From JALOOB01 sp040766655 (GTDB lineage Bacteria; Chloroflexota; Anaerolineae; CG2-30-64-16), in contig JAXGQB010000010.1 in the NCBI GenBank assembly GCA_040766655.1, forward strand, positions 62,001 through 126,000: 64,000 bases of DNA. The letters are read 5' to 3'. Position numbers and translations under genes: made by a program. Positions 1 through 7,447 of the stretch are shown piece after piece (position 1 is the stretch's first letter; each line of letters opens with the position of its first letter). Under the pieces are notes generated by a model. That model was given only the letters and a program-made list of their open reading frames with translations, was not told where the DNA came from and did no database searches.

Positions 1-393
1 TTCACCACCGCTCTCAAGGCGAACGAGCTGATGATGGAGCGGCTCCATCGCTCTGGTTTCTTCCGCACCTATCCGGACGACGAGGACCTGCTGGAGGATG
101 TCCTCACGGAGAATCAGCAGGCCATCGAAATGACCAACATCGCGAGCAACATCTTGAGCTCGATGATGGACTCGTTTGCGTCGATCATTTCCAATAATGT
201 GAACGCAGTGATGAAGTTCCTCGCGGCCGCGACCATCGTCGTCGCACTGCCGACGTTGATCGCCAGCCTGTACGGCATGAACGTGCCGCTGCCGTTTCAG
301 AGTCACCCCCTCGCGTTTGGGGGGATACTGATCGTGGCCATCGTCGTCGCGGCCGTGATCACGCGCTTGTTTGTGCGGCGGGGTTGGTTCTAG
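1..393 (+). CDS. corA: CorA-family magnesium/cobalt transporter, C-terminal part
   Basis: The frame is open from the first base of the window, so the 5' end of the gene lies outside. The visible 130 residues give the end of the cytoplasmic stalk helix (ENQQAIEMTNIASNIL) and two membrane helices, about residues 75-92 and 107-125 of the visible part. The loop between them carries YGMN, the CorA signature that lines the mouth of the Mg2+ channel. A short basic tail (RLFVRRGWF) ends the protein, as in other CorA proteins. Family known: homopentameric Mg2+/Co2+ channel in the inner membrane. The identity is secure; ion specificity cannot be judged from the tail. Confidence 0.93.
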   Translation, partial: FTTALKANELMMERLHRSGFFRTYPDDEDLLEDVLTENQQAIEMTNIASNILSSMMDSFASIISNNVNAVMKFLAAATIVVALPTLIASLYGMNVPLPFQSHPLAFGGILIVAIVVAAVITRLFVRRGWF

Positions 394-420
394 GTCTGCG
401 ATGACAAAGGAGAGCCTGGA

Positions 421-787
421 GTGATCACCCACGCCATCGTCCGGCCGCCGGGCGCAAGTTTCGTGCGTGCCATAAGCAGCAGCAGCGCGGCCATTGACGT
501 CGCGCTCGCGCAAGCCCAACACGCTGAATACCGCCAGGCACTGGCCGCAGCCGGCGTTCGGGTCGAAGCGCTGTTGCCCGACGAGCGCTACCCCGACAGC
601 TGCTTCATGCAGGATCCCGCGCTGGTGATCGCCGGCACAGCGGTCATCGCACGGCCCGGCGCGGGCGGCCGGCTACCCCAAGACAGCAGCGATGTTGCGC
701 AGCCACGGCTTCGAAGTGCTGCCCGTCCCAACCACTGAGTTCGCCAAGGCGGACGGCGGCGTAACCTGTTTGTCGTTGGTGTGGTAG
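421..787 (+). pseudogene. dimethylarginine dimethylaminohydrolase (DDAH) remnant, internally deleted and frameshifted
   Basis: A GTG start at 421 opens a protein that looks like the N-terminus of DDAH/arginine deiminase-fold enzymes (THAIVRPPG at the start, then DERYPDSCFMQDPALV and ARPGA). At about 660 the similarity jumps to another frame that reads GYPKTAAMLRSHGFEVLPVP and ends KADGGVTCLSLVW, the typical DDAH C-terminus with its catalytic-Cys region. Roughly 130-150 central residues, including the His region, are missing, and the two halves are in different frames (codon phase moves from 1 to 2). It cannot make an active enzyme. Intact relatives hydrolyse methylated arginine to citrulline. 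The deletion plus frameshift is seen directly; the family call is from recognised motifs. Confidence 0.8.
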
Positions 788-801
788 AAACTGAGGGTTG
801 A

Positions 802-848
802 AGGTTGAAAGTTGAAGGTCCTCAGTCGTAACCTTCAACGTTCAACCT
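802..848. terminator. inverted repeat between convergent genes (18-bp arms)
   Basis: Arms at 802-819 and 831-848 pair at 17 of 18 positions around an 11-nt loop (AGGTTGAAAGTTGAAGGT against the complement of the right arm). It sits exactly between the end of the DDAH remnant and the convergent hydrolase gene and overlaps the latter's stop codon. A role as a bidirectional terminator or an interspersed palindromic repeat is inferred; there is no long U-tract. Confidence 0.5.
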
Positions 849-2139
849 AACTCTCGCCCCGCACCATCCCCACCAACCGGCTCAGCACCCGTTCACCGTC
901 GGCGCGCAGCGCGTTGTGCTCGTACTCGTTGGTGATCCAGGCTCGCACGTTCGGGATGAAGCTCGCGGTCTCCTGCGAGTACGCGCTTTCCACGTACATG
1001 TCGTCCAGGTAGACTGCCGCGGCCGTCGGGACGGTGTTGGCGCGCAGGGCGTCCAGGTCGTAGAGTCGGGGCCAGTCGGCCTTCTGCGCCAGGATCTCGG
1101 CGCACGCCTGCAGGGGGCGCAGCGCTTCGAACTCCTCGGCCATCCAGGGGTACACCATCTCGCCGGTGAAGCGCATCGGCCGGTCGGGCGCCAGGTCGAA
1201 CTCCGGGAATTGCGCCCGCACCCGCTCCGCCGACCAGCCAGACGCCTCGCCCTGGCAGTACTCCGCTTCGTGCAACAGGAAGTAGATCGGGTTCGTGTCG
1301 AATGCGAAGCGTCCCTCGAAGGCCCTCAGGAAGGTGTAGTTCAGCTTGCGGCCGGCTGGCCCTGCCACAAACGCGTCTTCCAGCAGGTAGTGGACCGGCT
1401 CGAAGCCGTCGCTCATCCCGAATGCGATGCCGACTTGCTGGAATCGCCGCGGGGTGAGTCGCCCGCCGCCCGGCAGCCGGACTTCATGACTCGCGAGGTA
1501 GTCCACGATCTCCCGGGCCCGCGCATCGTCGTCGGGGTACCGCTCGAAGTAGAGGCGGTTCTTCGCCGACAGCCGGCGGTAGGTGGCCCGGTAGATGTCG
1601 TCAACAGGGCGATCCAGCGGCGGCAGTCCACCCGTGATGAACGCCTCCTGCAGGCCATCCGGCGCGGCCGACAGGTAGCGGGCGACGCAGAAGCCGCCGA
1701 AGCTTTGCCCCAGGGCGCTCCACTTGCCGTCCGGCCCCAGCAACTCACGGCGGATCACCTCGGCGTCGCGCACGACGTTGTCGGCGCGGAAGTGTGCCAC
1801 GTACTCGGCCTGTGCCTGGGGCGCGCCGCGCCATGCTAACGTCTGGTGGGTGATGGGGGTGCTGCGGCCCGTGCCCCGTTCGTCCAGCAGCAGCACGCGA
1901 TACTCCTGCAGCGCGCGCTTGAGCCAGCCGGAGCAGGCCTGGGGCCTGGGGGACGGGAAGCCCGGGCCGCCCGCGAAGAAGACCAGCCACGGCAGGCCGG
2001 CTTCTTCCTTCTCCGGCGCGACGACCTCGCGGGCGAAAACTACGATCTGCTCGCCGCCGGGCCGGCCGTAGTCGAGCGGGACGGTGAACTCGTGGCCGGT
2101 CAGGACCAGGCCAGGGAGACGGTGGGTGATGGTCTTCAT
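847..2139 (-). CDS. prolyl aminopeptidase-like alpha/beta hydrolase (S33 family)
   Basis: A 430-residue alpha/beta hydrolase. FAGGPGFPSP (residues 55-64) matches the HGGPG-type oxyanion loop of S33 peptidases, DERGTGRST follows, and GQSFGG (144-149) places the nucleophile Ser at 146. Near the C-terminus, YLDDMYVE and NEYEHNALR supply the probable Asp and His. The length and YEHN ending fit the large proline-iminopeptidase subgroup that releases N-terminal Pro from peptides; substrate is inferred. I chose the ATG at 2139 because MKTITHRLPG starts the conserved fold and CAGGACGAC precedes it; an upstream in-frame extension of 27 residues looks non-coding. It is the last gene of a four-gene operon, 19 nt after the CHAT gene. 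No signal peptide, so probably cytoplasmic. Confidence 0.82.
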   Translation of the reverse strand: MKTITHRLPGLVLTGHEFTVPLDYGRPGGEQIVVFAREVVAPEKEEAGLPWLVFFAGGPGFPSPRPQACSGWLKRALQEYRVLLLDERGTGRSTPITHQTLAWRGAPQAQAEYVAHFRADNVVRDAEVIRRELLGPDGKWSALGQSFGGFCVARYLSAAPDGLQEAFITGGLPPLDRPVDDIYRATYRRLSAKNRLYFERYPDDDARAREIVDYLASHEVRLPGGGRLTPRRFQQVGIAFGMSDGFEPVHYLLEDAFVAGPAGRKLNYTFLRAFEGRFAFDTNPIYFLLHEAEYCQGEASGWSAERVRAQFPEFDLAPDRPMRFTGEMVYPWMAEEFEALRPLQACAEILAQKADWPRLYDLDALRANTVPTAAAVYLDDMYVESAYSQETASFIPNVRAWITNEYEHNALRADGERVLSRLVGMVRGES

Positions 2140-2158
2140 GTTGTCGTCCTGGGGCAGC

Positions 2159-3517
2159 TCAGATATCGCCGCGTTGCGCGGCAATCGCACGGTCGAGCGT
2201 CTGGAGGCGCTGTGCCACAAGCCCGAGTCCCTCCTGTGCGGCCTGGCGGATCTCGGGGCGCGGATGGGTCAGGTGAGCGCGGTATGTCTCATCGGCGCGC
2301 TGGGTCATCTCCCGCCACGACTCGAGCACCTCGACGTCGGCGAGCTGCCAATCATCATCCGCCTGGAGGCTTGCGGCCAGTGAGGCCGTGAGCGCAGCCA
2401 GGCGCTCGCGCTGGACGATGGGGTCCAGCGCCGCGCCGGCGCGCACGCGCGGTGGCACGGTGAAGATCGCGCCATCTCTCGCGTGCGTGTACAGCACGGG
2501 CGCAGCCCAGCTGCGGTCGCCGGGGTGCAGCAGCGTCAACATGCTCCGCGCGTAGGCGACCGCCACGTCCACCTGTCCCGCGTCGTCTCCGACGCAGAGC
2601 CGCTTGTAGAATTCGCGCGCAAACGTGGCCGCGGCCTTGTCCGTGATCGGGAACTGCATGGCCACGACGGCCGGGATGCCGCTGCAGACCATCTGGGGCG
2701 CAAGCCCCGAGAACGCGCGGCCGTCATCCGCGTGGCCGCTCTCGCACGCGTTCAGGACCATCAGCTTGATGGAGCGGTAATTGCTCGCCAGGCGGGCCAG
2801 TGCCTCTCCGTCGAGCCAGTCCGGTCCCCCATCCGGCTCATTCAGCCCCAGGTACCCGTGCCCCTCGATGAACCCGCCGTGCCCTCCGAAATGGACCACC
2901 GTGTAGTCGCCCATCAGCAGCGCGTCGGCCAGGTCTGCGCGCGTGACCGTCGTGTCGAGGGTCCGCGCGCGCAGCGCGCCCTCCGTGGCCAGCGCGATCT
3001 GCTCGATGTTGCGCCGTTCCTGGCCCAGGTCAAGGTCGGGCGTGGCAGGCAGGACCAGCAACAGATTGATGGGCAGGTCGGTCGCCAGCTCACTCGCGCC
3101 GCCGAAACGGTCGGTCTGCTCGAAATAGCGGACGAGGGGCGTGGCGGCCGACGCGGCGAAGGTGTGGCCGCGTTCGTGGTCGTGGAGGAACTCCCACGGC
3201 AGGGACGCGATCTCCGGCGCATCGATGCTCAGGCGGAGGCGCAGCCCCGCGCCGTCGCGCTGCGCCCGATCCCACGACAGGCGCAGGTGGGTGCGAATGG
3301 GCGCGGGGAATGCCCAATCGAACAGGAGGGTGCCTGCCTTCGTGAGGCTCTCGGGCGATGCGGCCGGTGCAGTGGCGCGGGCGAGCGCAGCCGTGAGCGC
3401 GACGGGCGGCACGGGCAGGGTGGCCGAGGCGCGGCCGGTTCCGGCGCCGATCGCGCTCAGCGGATACCCTTTAGGCTGCCTCTCACCGATGATGAGATTC
3501 AGATCCGCGTACTGCAC
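2159..3517 (-). CDS. CHAT-domain protein (caspase-like fold)
   Basis: 452 residues with a C-terminal-half CHAT domain. VVHFGGHGG puts the catalytic His at 213, and LMVLNACESG puts the Cys at 258; both are intact. SGIPAVVAMQFPITD follows as in other CHAT proteins. The N-terminal 150 residues look like the beta-rich region often seen before CHAT in stand-alone bacterial proteins (SLPWEFLHD at 105-113). The last 90 residues are charged helix with no recognised domain. The GTG start has a GGGGAG ribosome site 8 nt upstream. CHAT proteins are caspase-related peptidases; some act in cell-death or regulated-proteolysis systems, but no partner such as a TPR regulator is adjacent here. It lies 21 nt after fabL and 19 nt before an S33 hydrolase, so it is probably cotranscribed with both. 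Confidence 0.87.
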   Translation of the reverse strand: MQYADLNLIIGERQPKGYPLSAIGAGTGRASATLPVPPVALTAALARATAPAASPESLTKAGTLLFDWAFPAPIRTHLRLSWDRAQRDGAGLRLRLSIDAPEIASLPWEFLHDHERGHTFAASAATPLVRYFEQTDRFGGASELATDLPINLLLVLPATPDLDLGQERRNIEQIALATEGALRARTLDTTVTRADLADALLMGDYTVVHFGGHGGFIEGHGYLGLNEPDGGPDWLDGEALARLASNYRSIKLMVLNACESGHADDGRAFSGLAPQMVCSGIPAVVAMQFPITDKAAATFAREFYKRLCVGDDAGQVDVAVAYARSMLTLLHPGDRSWAAPVLYTHARDGAIFTVPPRVRAGAALDPIVQRERLAALTASLAASLQADDDWQLADVEVLESWREMTQRADETYRAHLTHPRPEIRQAAQEGLGLVAQRLQTLDRAIAAQRGDI

Positions 3518-3538
3518 CTGGCCGGCTCCCCTTTCACC

Positions 3539-4306
3539 TTACGCTACCAACTCGTAGCCACCGTCCATCACGATGGTCTGGCCGACGATCATCTGCGCGT
3601 CGTCGGTGCAGAGCCAGGCGACCAACCTGGCGATCTCCTCGGGCGTGACGAATCTGCCGGCGGGGGTCCGGCGCACGCCCTCGGCCAGGATCGCATCCTT
3701 GCTCGGGAAGAAGTTCAGCGCCTCTGTCTCCACGACGCCGGGGCTGACCGTATTGCAGACGATGCCGTGCGGCGCGAGCTCGACCGCGAGATAGCGGATC
3801 AGGGCCTCGATGGCCGCCTTGCTGACCCCCACCACGCTGTACTCGGGCAGCACCCGCCGCGAGCCGAAGCTGGTGATGCCGATGATCCGTCCCCAGCCGC
3901 GCGCTGTCATGTAGGGCGCGGCGGCCTGCGCGCCGAACAGGATCGAGCGCGCGTTGATGTTGATGGTCCACTCCCAGCCCTTGGGCTGTTGCTCGACCAC
4001 CGGCTTCAGGACGCCTGACGCGGCGTTGCCGACGAAGATATCGACCCCGCCGAACGCCTGCGCGGCGGTCTCGACCAACCGCTGGACCCCCTCCACCTCG
4101 CCGACGTGCGCCTTGACGACGATCGCGCGGGCGCCCGCGGCTTCGACCGCGGCCGCGGTCTCCTCCGCTTGCGCCTTGTGCCGGAAGTAGTTGACCGCCA
4201 CATTGACGCCATGGTGTGCCAGCTCGAGCGCGATGGCGCGGCCGATGCCCCGGCCGCTGCCCGTGATGACCGCGCTCTTTCCCCGGAGGATGTCGTACGT
4301 CGCCAT
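3539..4306 (-). CDS. fabL: enoyl-ACP reductase III type SDR (FabL-like)
   Basis: 255 residues. The Rossmann motif TGSGRGIG lies at 15-22, NAASGVLKPV at 94-103, and the active site is Y156-x6-K163 (EYSVVGVSK). The Tyr-x6-Lys spacing is typical of enoyl-ACP reductases rather than classical SDRs (Tyr-x3-Lys). The overall sequence follows the Bacillus FabL pattern closely, including PAGRFVTPEEIARLV and GQTIVMDGG near the end. Expected reaction: NADPH-dependent reduction of trans-2-enoyl-ACP in fatty-acid elongation. Its ATG overlaps the stop of the upstream SDR (TGATG), which suggests translational coupling. Another substrate remains possible because SDR specificity is hard to read from sequence. 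Confidence 0.82.
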   Translation of the reverse strand: MATYDILRGKSAVITGSGRGIGRAIALELAHHGVNVAVNYFRHKAQAEETAAAVEAAGARAIVVKAHVGEVEGVQRLVETAAQAFGGVDIFVGNAASGVLKPVVEQQPKGWEWTININARSILFGAQAAAPYMTARGWGRIIGITSFGSRRVLPEYSVVGVSKAAIEALIRYLAVELAPHGIVCNTVSPGVVETEALNFFPSKDAILAEGVRRTPAGRFVTPEEIARLVAWLCTDDAQMIVGQTIVMDGGYELVA

Positions 4307-5130
4307 CAGCCGGCCGCGTCCTCTCCGCCGTCCACGAAGATCACTGAGCCGCTGACGAACTGCACGGCGGGGTGGCTCAGCGCGACGATGGTCGCAGCCA
4401 CGTCCTCCGGCGCGGTCATGCGGCCCGCGGGATTGCGGCGCAGCGTCGTCTCGATCATCTTCTCGTTGCCCGGAATCTTGCGCAGTGCGGGTGTGTCCGT
4501 GACGCCCGCCTGGATGCAGTTGACCAGGATCCCGCGCGGGCCCAGCTCCATCGCGAGCTGCCGGGTGTGCGACTCCAGCGACGACTTGGCTGCCGAGACC
4601 GCACCGTAGTTGGGCACCACGCGGTGGCTGCCCTCGCTCGTCATGCTGAAGATGCGGCTGCCGCGCGCCAGCAGGCCGCGCGCCACCAGGTCTTGCGTCC
4701 ACCAGACCAGGCTGTGGGCCATGACGTTGAGCGTCATGTCCATCTGAGCCGGATCGATCGCGTCTTCCCGTGCGCCGGGCGAGCCGTCTTCCCGCAGCGG
4801 CGGGATCAGCGGCTTCAGCGTGCCGAACGCGAGCGAGTGCATGAGGACGTGCACCGTCCCGCCCGGTCCCATCTGGGCCGCCAGTTCGTCCAGCACCCTG
4901 GTCCGCCGGTCGGGATCGGCCGCGTTCGTGTTGAAGAAACGGGCGGTGACGCCCTGCGCCTCGATCTCAGCGATGACGGCCTTGGCCTGGGGGAGCGTCG
5001 AGCGCAGGTCGAGGTGCACGCCTGCGATGTTCATTCCGGCCGCGGCCAGCGCCTTGCCCGTGGCCGCGCCGAATCCGCTGGAGGCGCCCAGGATGAGGGC
5101 CCAGCGGCCCTGGAGAGGTCGATCGGTCAT
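4306..5130 (-). CDS. enoyl-ACP reductase-like SDR, paired with fabL
   Basis: 274-residue short-chain dehydrogenase. The cofactor motif GASSGFGAATG starts at residue 15, MHSLAFG follows at 97-103, and the active site Y175-x6-K182 (NYGAVSAAK) again has enoyl-reductase spacing. An insert of about 20 residues (REDGSPGAREDAIDPAQ) lies before the catalytic Tyr, where FabI-type enzymes also vary. RBS AAGGAG sits 5-6 nt before the ATG. First gene of the operon with fabL, the CHAT protein and the S33 hydrolase. The two SDRs may form a heteromer or act on different chain types; this is inference. No promoter stands out in the 129 nt upstream, which contain only a small hairpin (AGCTGG/CCAGCT) near 5230. 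Confidence 0.75.
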   Translation of the reverse strand: MTDRPLQGRWALILGASSGFGAATGKALAAAGMNIAGVHLDLRSTLPQAKAVIAEIEAQGVTARFFNTNAADPDRRTRVLDELAAQMGPGGTVHVLMHSLAFGTLKPLIPPLREDGSPGAREDAIDPAQMDMTLNVMAHSLVWWTQDLVARGLLARGSRIFSMTSEGSHRVVPNYGAVSAAKSSLESHTRQLAMELGPRGILVNCIQAGVTDTPALRKIPGNEKMIETTLRRNPAGRMTAPEDVAATIVALSHPAVQFVSGSVIFVDGGEDAAG

Positions 5131-5259
5131 CGTAGCTCCTTAGGAGGTGGTTCTTTGCACCGTGTTCGTGCTCAGCGTTTAACCCCCCGTGGCGGCGAAG
5201 GTCGCGTCCCCGAATACTCGATACTGGAAGCTGGATACCAGCTCCCGGCGACGCGATCG

Positions 5260-6195
5260 TCAGTCTCCCACCAGCGCGCGCAGGAAGAAGAACAGGTTCG
5301 CGGGCCTCTCCGCAAGCCGGCGCATGAAGTATGGGTACCAGTGCGTCCCATAGGGCACGTAGATGCGCATGACGTAGCCCTGCTTGACCAGGGCGCTTTG
5401 CAGCTCGCGCCGGATGCCGTAGAGCATCTGAAATTCGACCTCGCCGGGCGCGATGCCGTGCTGATAGGTGTAGGAGCGGGCGAAGTTGGTGACGTCCTCG
5501 TCGTGAGACGCGATCGCCATGAAAGCGCCCCTGGCGCGGCTCTCGGGCGTGAAGCTGGTGCGAATCAGTTCCTGCATGGCCTGCGTGACGCGCGGTCGCG
5601 CGCGATAGGCGATGGTCTCGGGCTCGTCGTATGCACCCTTGCATAGCCGGAAGTGGCCCATGCCGTCCGCGATCAGGCCCTCGACGTCGGACTGGGTGCG
5701 GTGCAGATAGGCCTGCACCACGACGCCGGTGTTGTCGAACTCGCCGCGCAGCCGGCGGTAGATAGCGAGGGTGCGGGCCGTGTAGTCCGACCCCTCCATG
5801 TCGATGCGCACGAAATTGCCCAGCTCGTGTGCGCGGTGAACGATGCGACGGACGTTGTCGTAACAGAAGTCGTCGCCCAGGTCCAGCCCCATCTGGGTCA
5901 GCTTGACCGAGACGTTGGACTTGACGCCCGATTCGTCGATCGCGTCCAGGAGGACCAGGTACTCGTCTGCTGCCGCCACCGCCTCGGCCTGGCTTGCGAC
6001 GTTCTCGCCGAGGTGGTCGAGGGTGGCGATCATCCCTGCCCGGTTGAGCTCGCGCACGGCGTCGATTGCTTCATCGAGCGTCTCGCCCGACACGAAGCGT
6101 CGCGCCATCTTGCGCGATATGGGCACGCGGACGATGAGGTCTTGCAGGGCCTTGTTGCGGGAAAGAGCGATCAGGGCGGTGCGCATGACAGACAT
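5260..6195 (-). CDS. putA: proline dehydrogenase (monofunctional)
   Basis: 311 residues, the size of stand-alone bacterial ProDH. The TIM-barrel family signatures are present: VSVKLTQMGL, VRIDMEGSDYT, VVVQAYLHRT, RLCKGAYDEP and the C-terminal flavin/substrate segment YGTHWYPYFMRRLAERPAN. It oxidises L-proline to pyrroline-5-carboxylate with FAD, feeding electrons to the respiratory chain, and usually associates peripherally with the membrane. AAAGGAG lies 9 nt before ATG 6195. No P5C dehydrogenase is adjacent, so the second step is encoded elsewhere. The symbol follows common usage for proline dehydrogenase; prodh would be equally valid. Confidence 0.93.
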   Translation of the reverse strand: MSVMRTALIALSRNKALQDLIVRVPISRKMARRFVSGETLDEAIDAVRELNRAGMIATLDHLGENVASQAEAVAAADEYLVLLDAIDESGVKSNVSVKLTQMGLDLGDDFCYDNVRRIVHRAHELGNFVRIDMEGSDYTARTLAIYRRLRGEFDNTGVVVQAYLHRTQSDVEGLIADGMGHFRLCKGAYDEPETIAYRARPRVTQAMQELIRTSFTPESRARGAFMAIASHDEDVTNFARSYTYQHGIAPGEVEFQMLYGIRRELQSALVKQGYVMRIYVPYGTHWYPYFMRRLAERPANLFFFLRALVGD

Positions 6196-6380
6196 GGGGC
6201 GGTGCTCCTTTGCAGGTTCGGATTGCGTTCACCGCTATTGTGCCGCGCGGGGCGGCCGTTGTCAAGCGCCCGCTGATTCCCGCCGCCCAGCGCGCTGGAT
6301 GAAGGGACGGCCTACATTGCCGCCCCGGATGCTGTGATAGAATGCTCCGCAATGTATCCGTATCTCAAGGAGTGAGTTTG

Positions 6381-7328
6381 ATGACCATAACACGATGGGC
6401 TCCGCGCATGGTGGGGCTGATCCTGATCCTTGCCCTGACGGCCTGCGCACCGCTGCCCGCAGGCGTGCAGGCTCCCGCGGCCACCGCAGCACCAGCACAG
6501 GTTCCGACACAGGCGCCGACACTGGTCCCAACACCGGCACCGACGCCGACGCCAGCGGTGCCAGACCCGAAGACGGACCCGATGGCCGCGCTGCTCTACG
6601 TTGGGCAGCCTGGCTCATTTAAGTCGGCCGAGTTCGACTACCTCATGACGCTCGAGATGTCGCCGGCCGACGATGCCTCTGCCGCAGCGCTGGGCGATGA
6701 GGCAGAACTGCTGCGCGACGTTCGGATGACGATCACCGGGGACGGCGCGATGGAGGTCACGGACCCCGGCGCGCTCAAGTCGAAGATGCGCATGAATATG
6801 AACCTGAGCATGGCCGGCCAGCAGATGGACATGGAGCTGGTGATGATCGACCAGACCGCCTGGATTCGCGTGGGTCCCGATGGAGATTGGCAGAAGGTCG
6901 AGGGCGAGCAGGCCATGTCGGCCATCCCGGGCGGCATGGACCCTGAATCGATGCTGGAGACGTTCCAGAATGCAACCGACGTGGTTTGGATCGAGGACCT
7001 CGAGATCGACGGCGAGCCGGCGAGCCACCTGAGCTTCGCGATCGATCCCGCCAAGCTGGACCTGAAGTCCCTGACCGCAATGACGAACCAGGCGGAGCTG
7101 TCCGAGGAGGAGATGGAGCAGATCCTGCGCGATATGGAGCCGGTCATCGACGTCTGGGTCACCAGGGCCGATCTCGAGCTGCGCCGTCAGCGCATGGCAT
7201 TCGACATGATCATGGCCTTTCCGGAGGAGCTGGGCATCAGCGATGCGCAGTTGCGGATGGCGATGGTCATGGACATGCAGTTAAGTAACGTCAACCAGCC
7301 GGTCACCATCGAGGCGCCGGCGGAATAG
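6381..7328 (+). CDS. LppX/LprG-like lipoprotein
   Basis: 315 residues. The N-terminus is a lipoprotein signal peptide with lipobox LTAC (Cys22), followed by a disordered Ala/Pro/Thr linker to about residue 70. The mature part (KSAEFDYLMTLEM, then KMRMNMNLSMAGQQMDMELV, DQTAWIRVGPDG and DWQKVEG) has the beta-rich pattern of the LppX_LprAFG/DUF6612 group, whose members bind lipids or act in envelope homeostasis. It is unusually rich in Met. I chose ATG 6381 because CAAGGAG precedes it and the signal peptide starts there; an upstream in-frame ATG at 6342 would place extra polar residues before the signal. A weak TTGCCG-15-TAGAAT promoter may lie at 6317-6343. Function unknown; family assignment moderate. 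Confidence 0.7.
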   Translation: MTITRWAPRMVGLILILALTACAPLPAGVQAPAATAAPAQVPTQAPTLVPTPAPTPTPAVPDPKTDPMAALLYVGQPGSFKSAEFDYLMTLEMSPADDASAAALGDEAELLRDVRMTITGDGAMEVTDPGALKSKMRMNMNLSMAGQQMDMELVMIDQTAWIRVGPDGDWQKVEGEQAMSAIPGGMDPESMLETFQNATDVVWIEDLEIDGEPASHLSFAIDPAKLDLKSLTAMTNQAELSEEEMEQILRDMEPVIDVWVTRADLELRRQRMAFDMIMAFPEELGISDAQLRMAMVMDMQLSNVNQPVTIEAPAE

Positions 7329-7330
7329 GT

Positions 7331-7371
7331 CCGATGCGTGGTGCGGCCGGCACGGCTGCACCACGCATCGG
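7331..7371. terminator. 14-bp-stem hairpin after lipoprotein gene
   Basis: CCGATGCGTGGTGC at 7331-7344 is perfectly complementary to 7358-7371, with a 13-nt loop. It begins 2 nt after the lipoprotein stop codon, between convergent genes. Terminator function is inferred; no T-run follows. Confidence 0.6.
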
Positions 7372-7395
7372 CGGGCATGCGGCGCGTGTCAAACG

Positions 7396-7441
7396 CGCCA
7401 CGCACCGACCGGCGACGGCCGTCGCCGGTCGGTGCGTGGCG
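7396..7441. terminator. perfect 46-nt palindrome between convergent genes
   Basis: The arms 7396-7418 and 7419-7441 are perfect inverted copies (23 bp) with no loop. It lies 6 nt beyond the end of the RNase J gene and, with the preceding hairpin, fills the gap between two convergent genes. A bidirectional terminator or a mobile palindromic element are both possible. Confidence 0.6.
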
Positions 7442-7447
7442 AAGTGA

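Noticed and set aside
2483..4018. 511-codon plus-strand open frame opposite the CHAT and fabL genes
   Set aside because: Antisense to two well-supported genes, very rich in Arg/Gly/His, no ribosome site or family; a shadow of GC-rich coding sequence. The same holds for long antisense frames at 4372-5646, 25186-26685, 30889-33039, 49529-51319 and 57589-58725.
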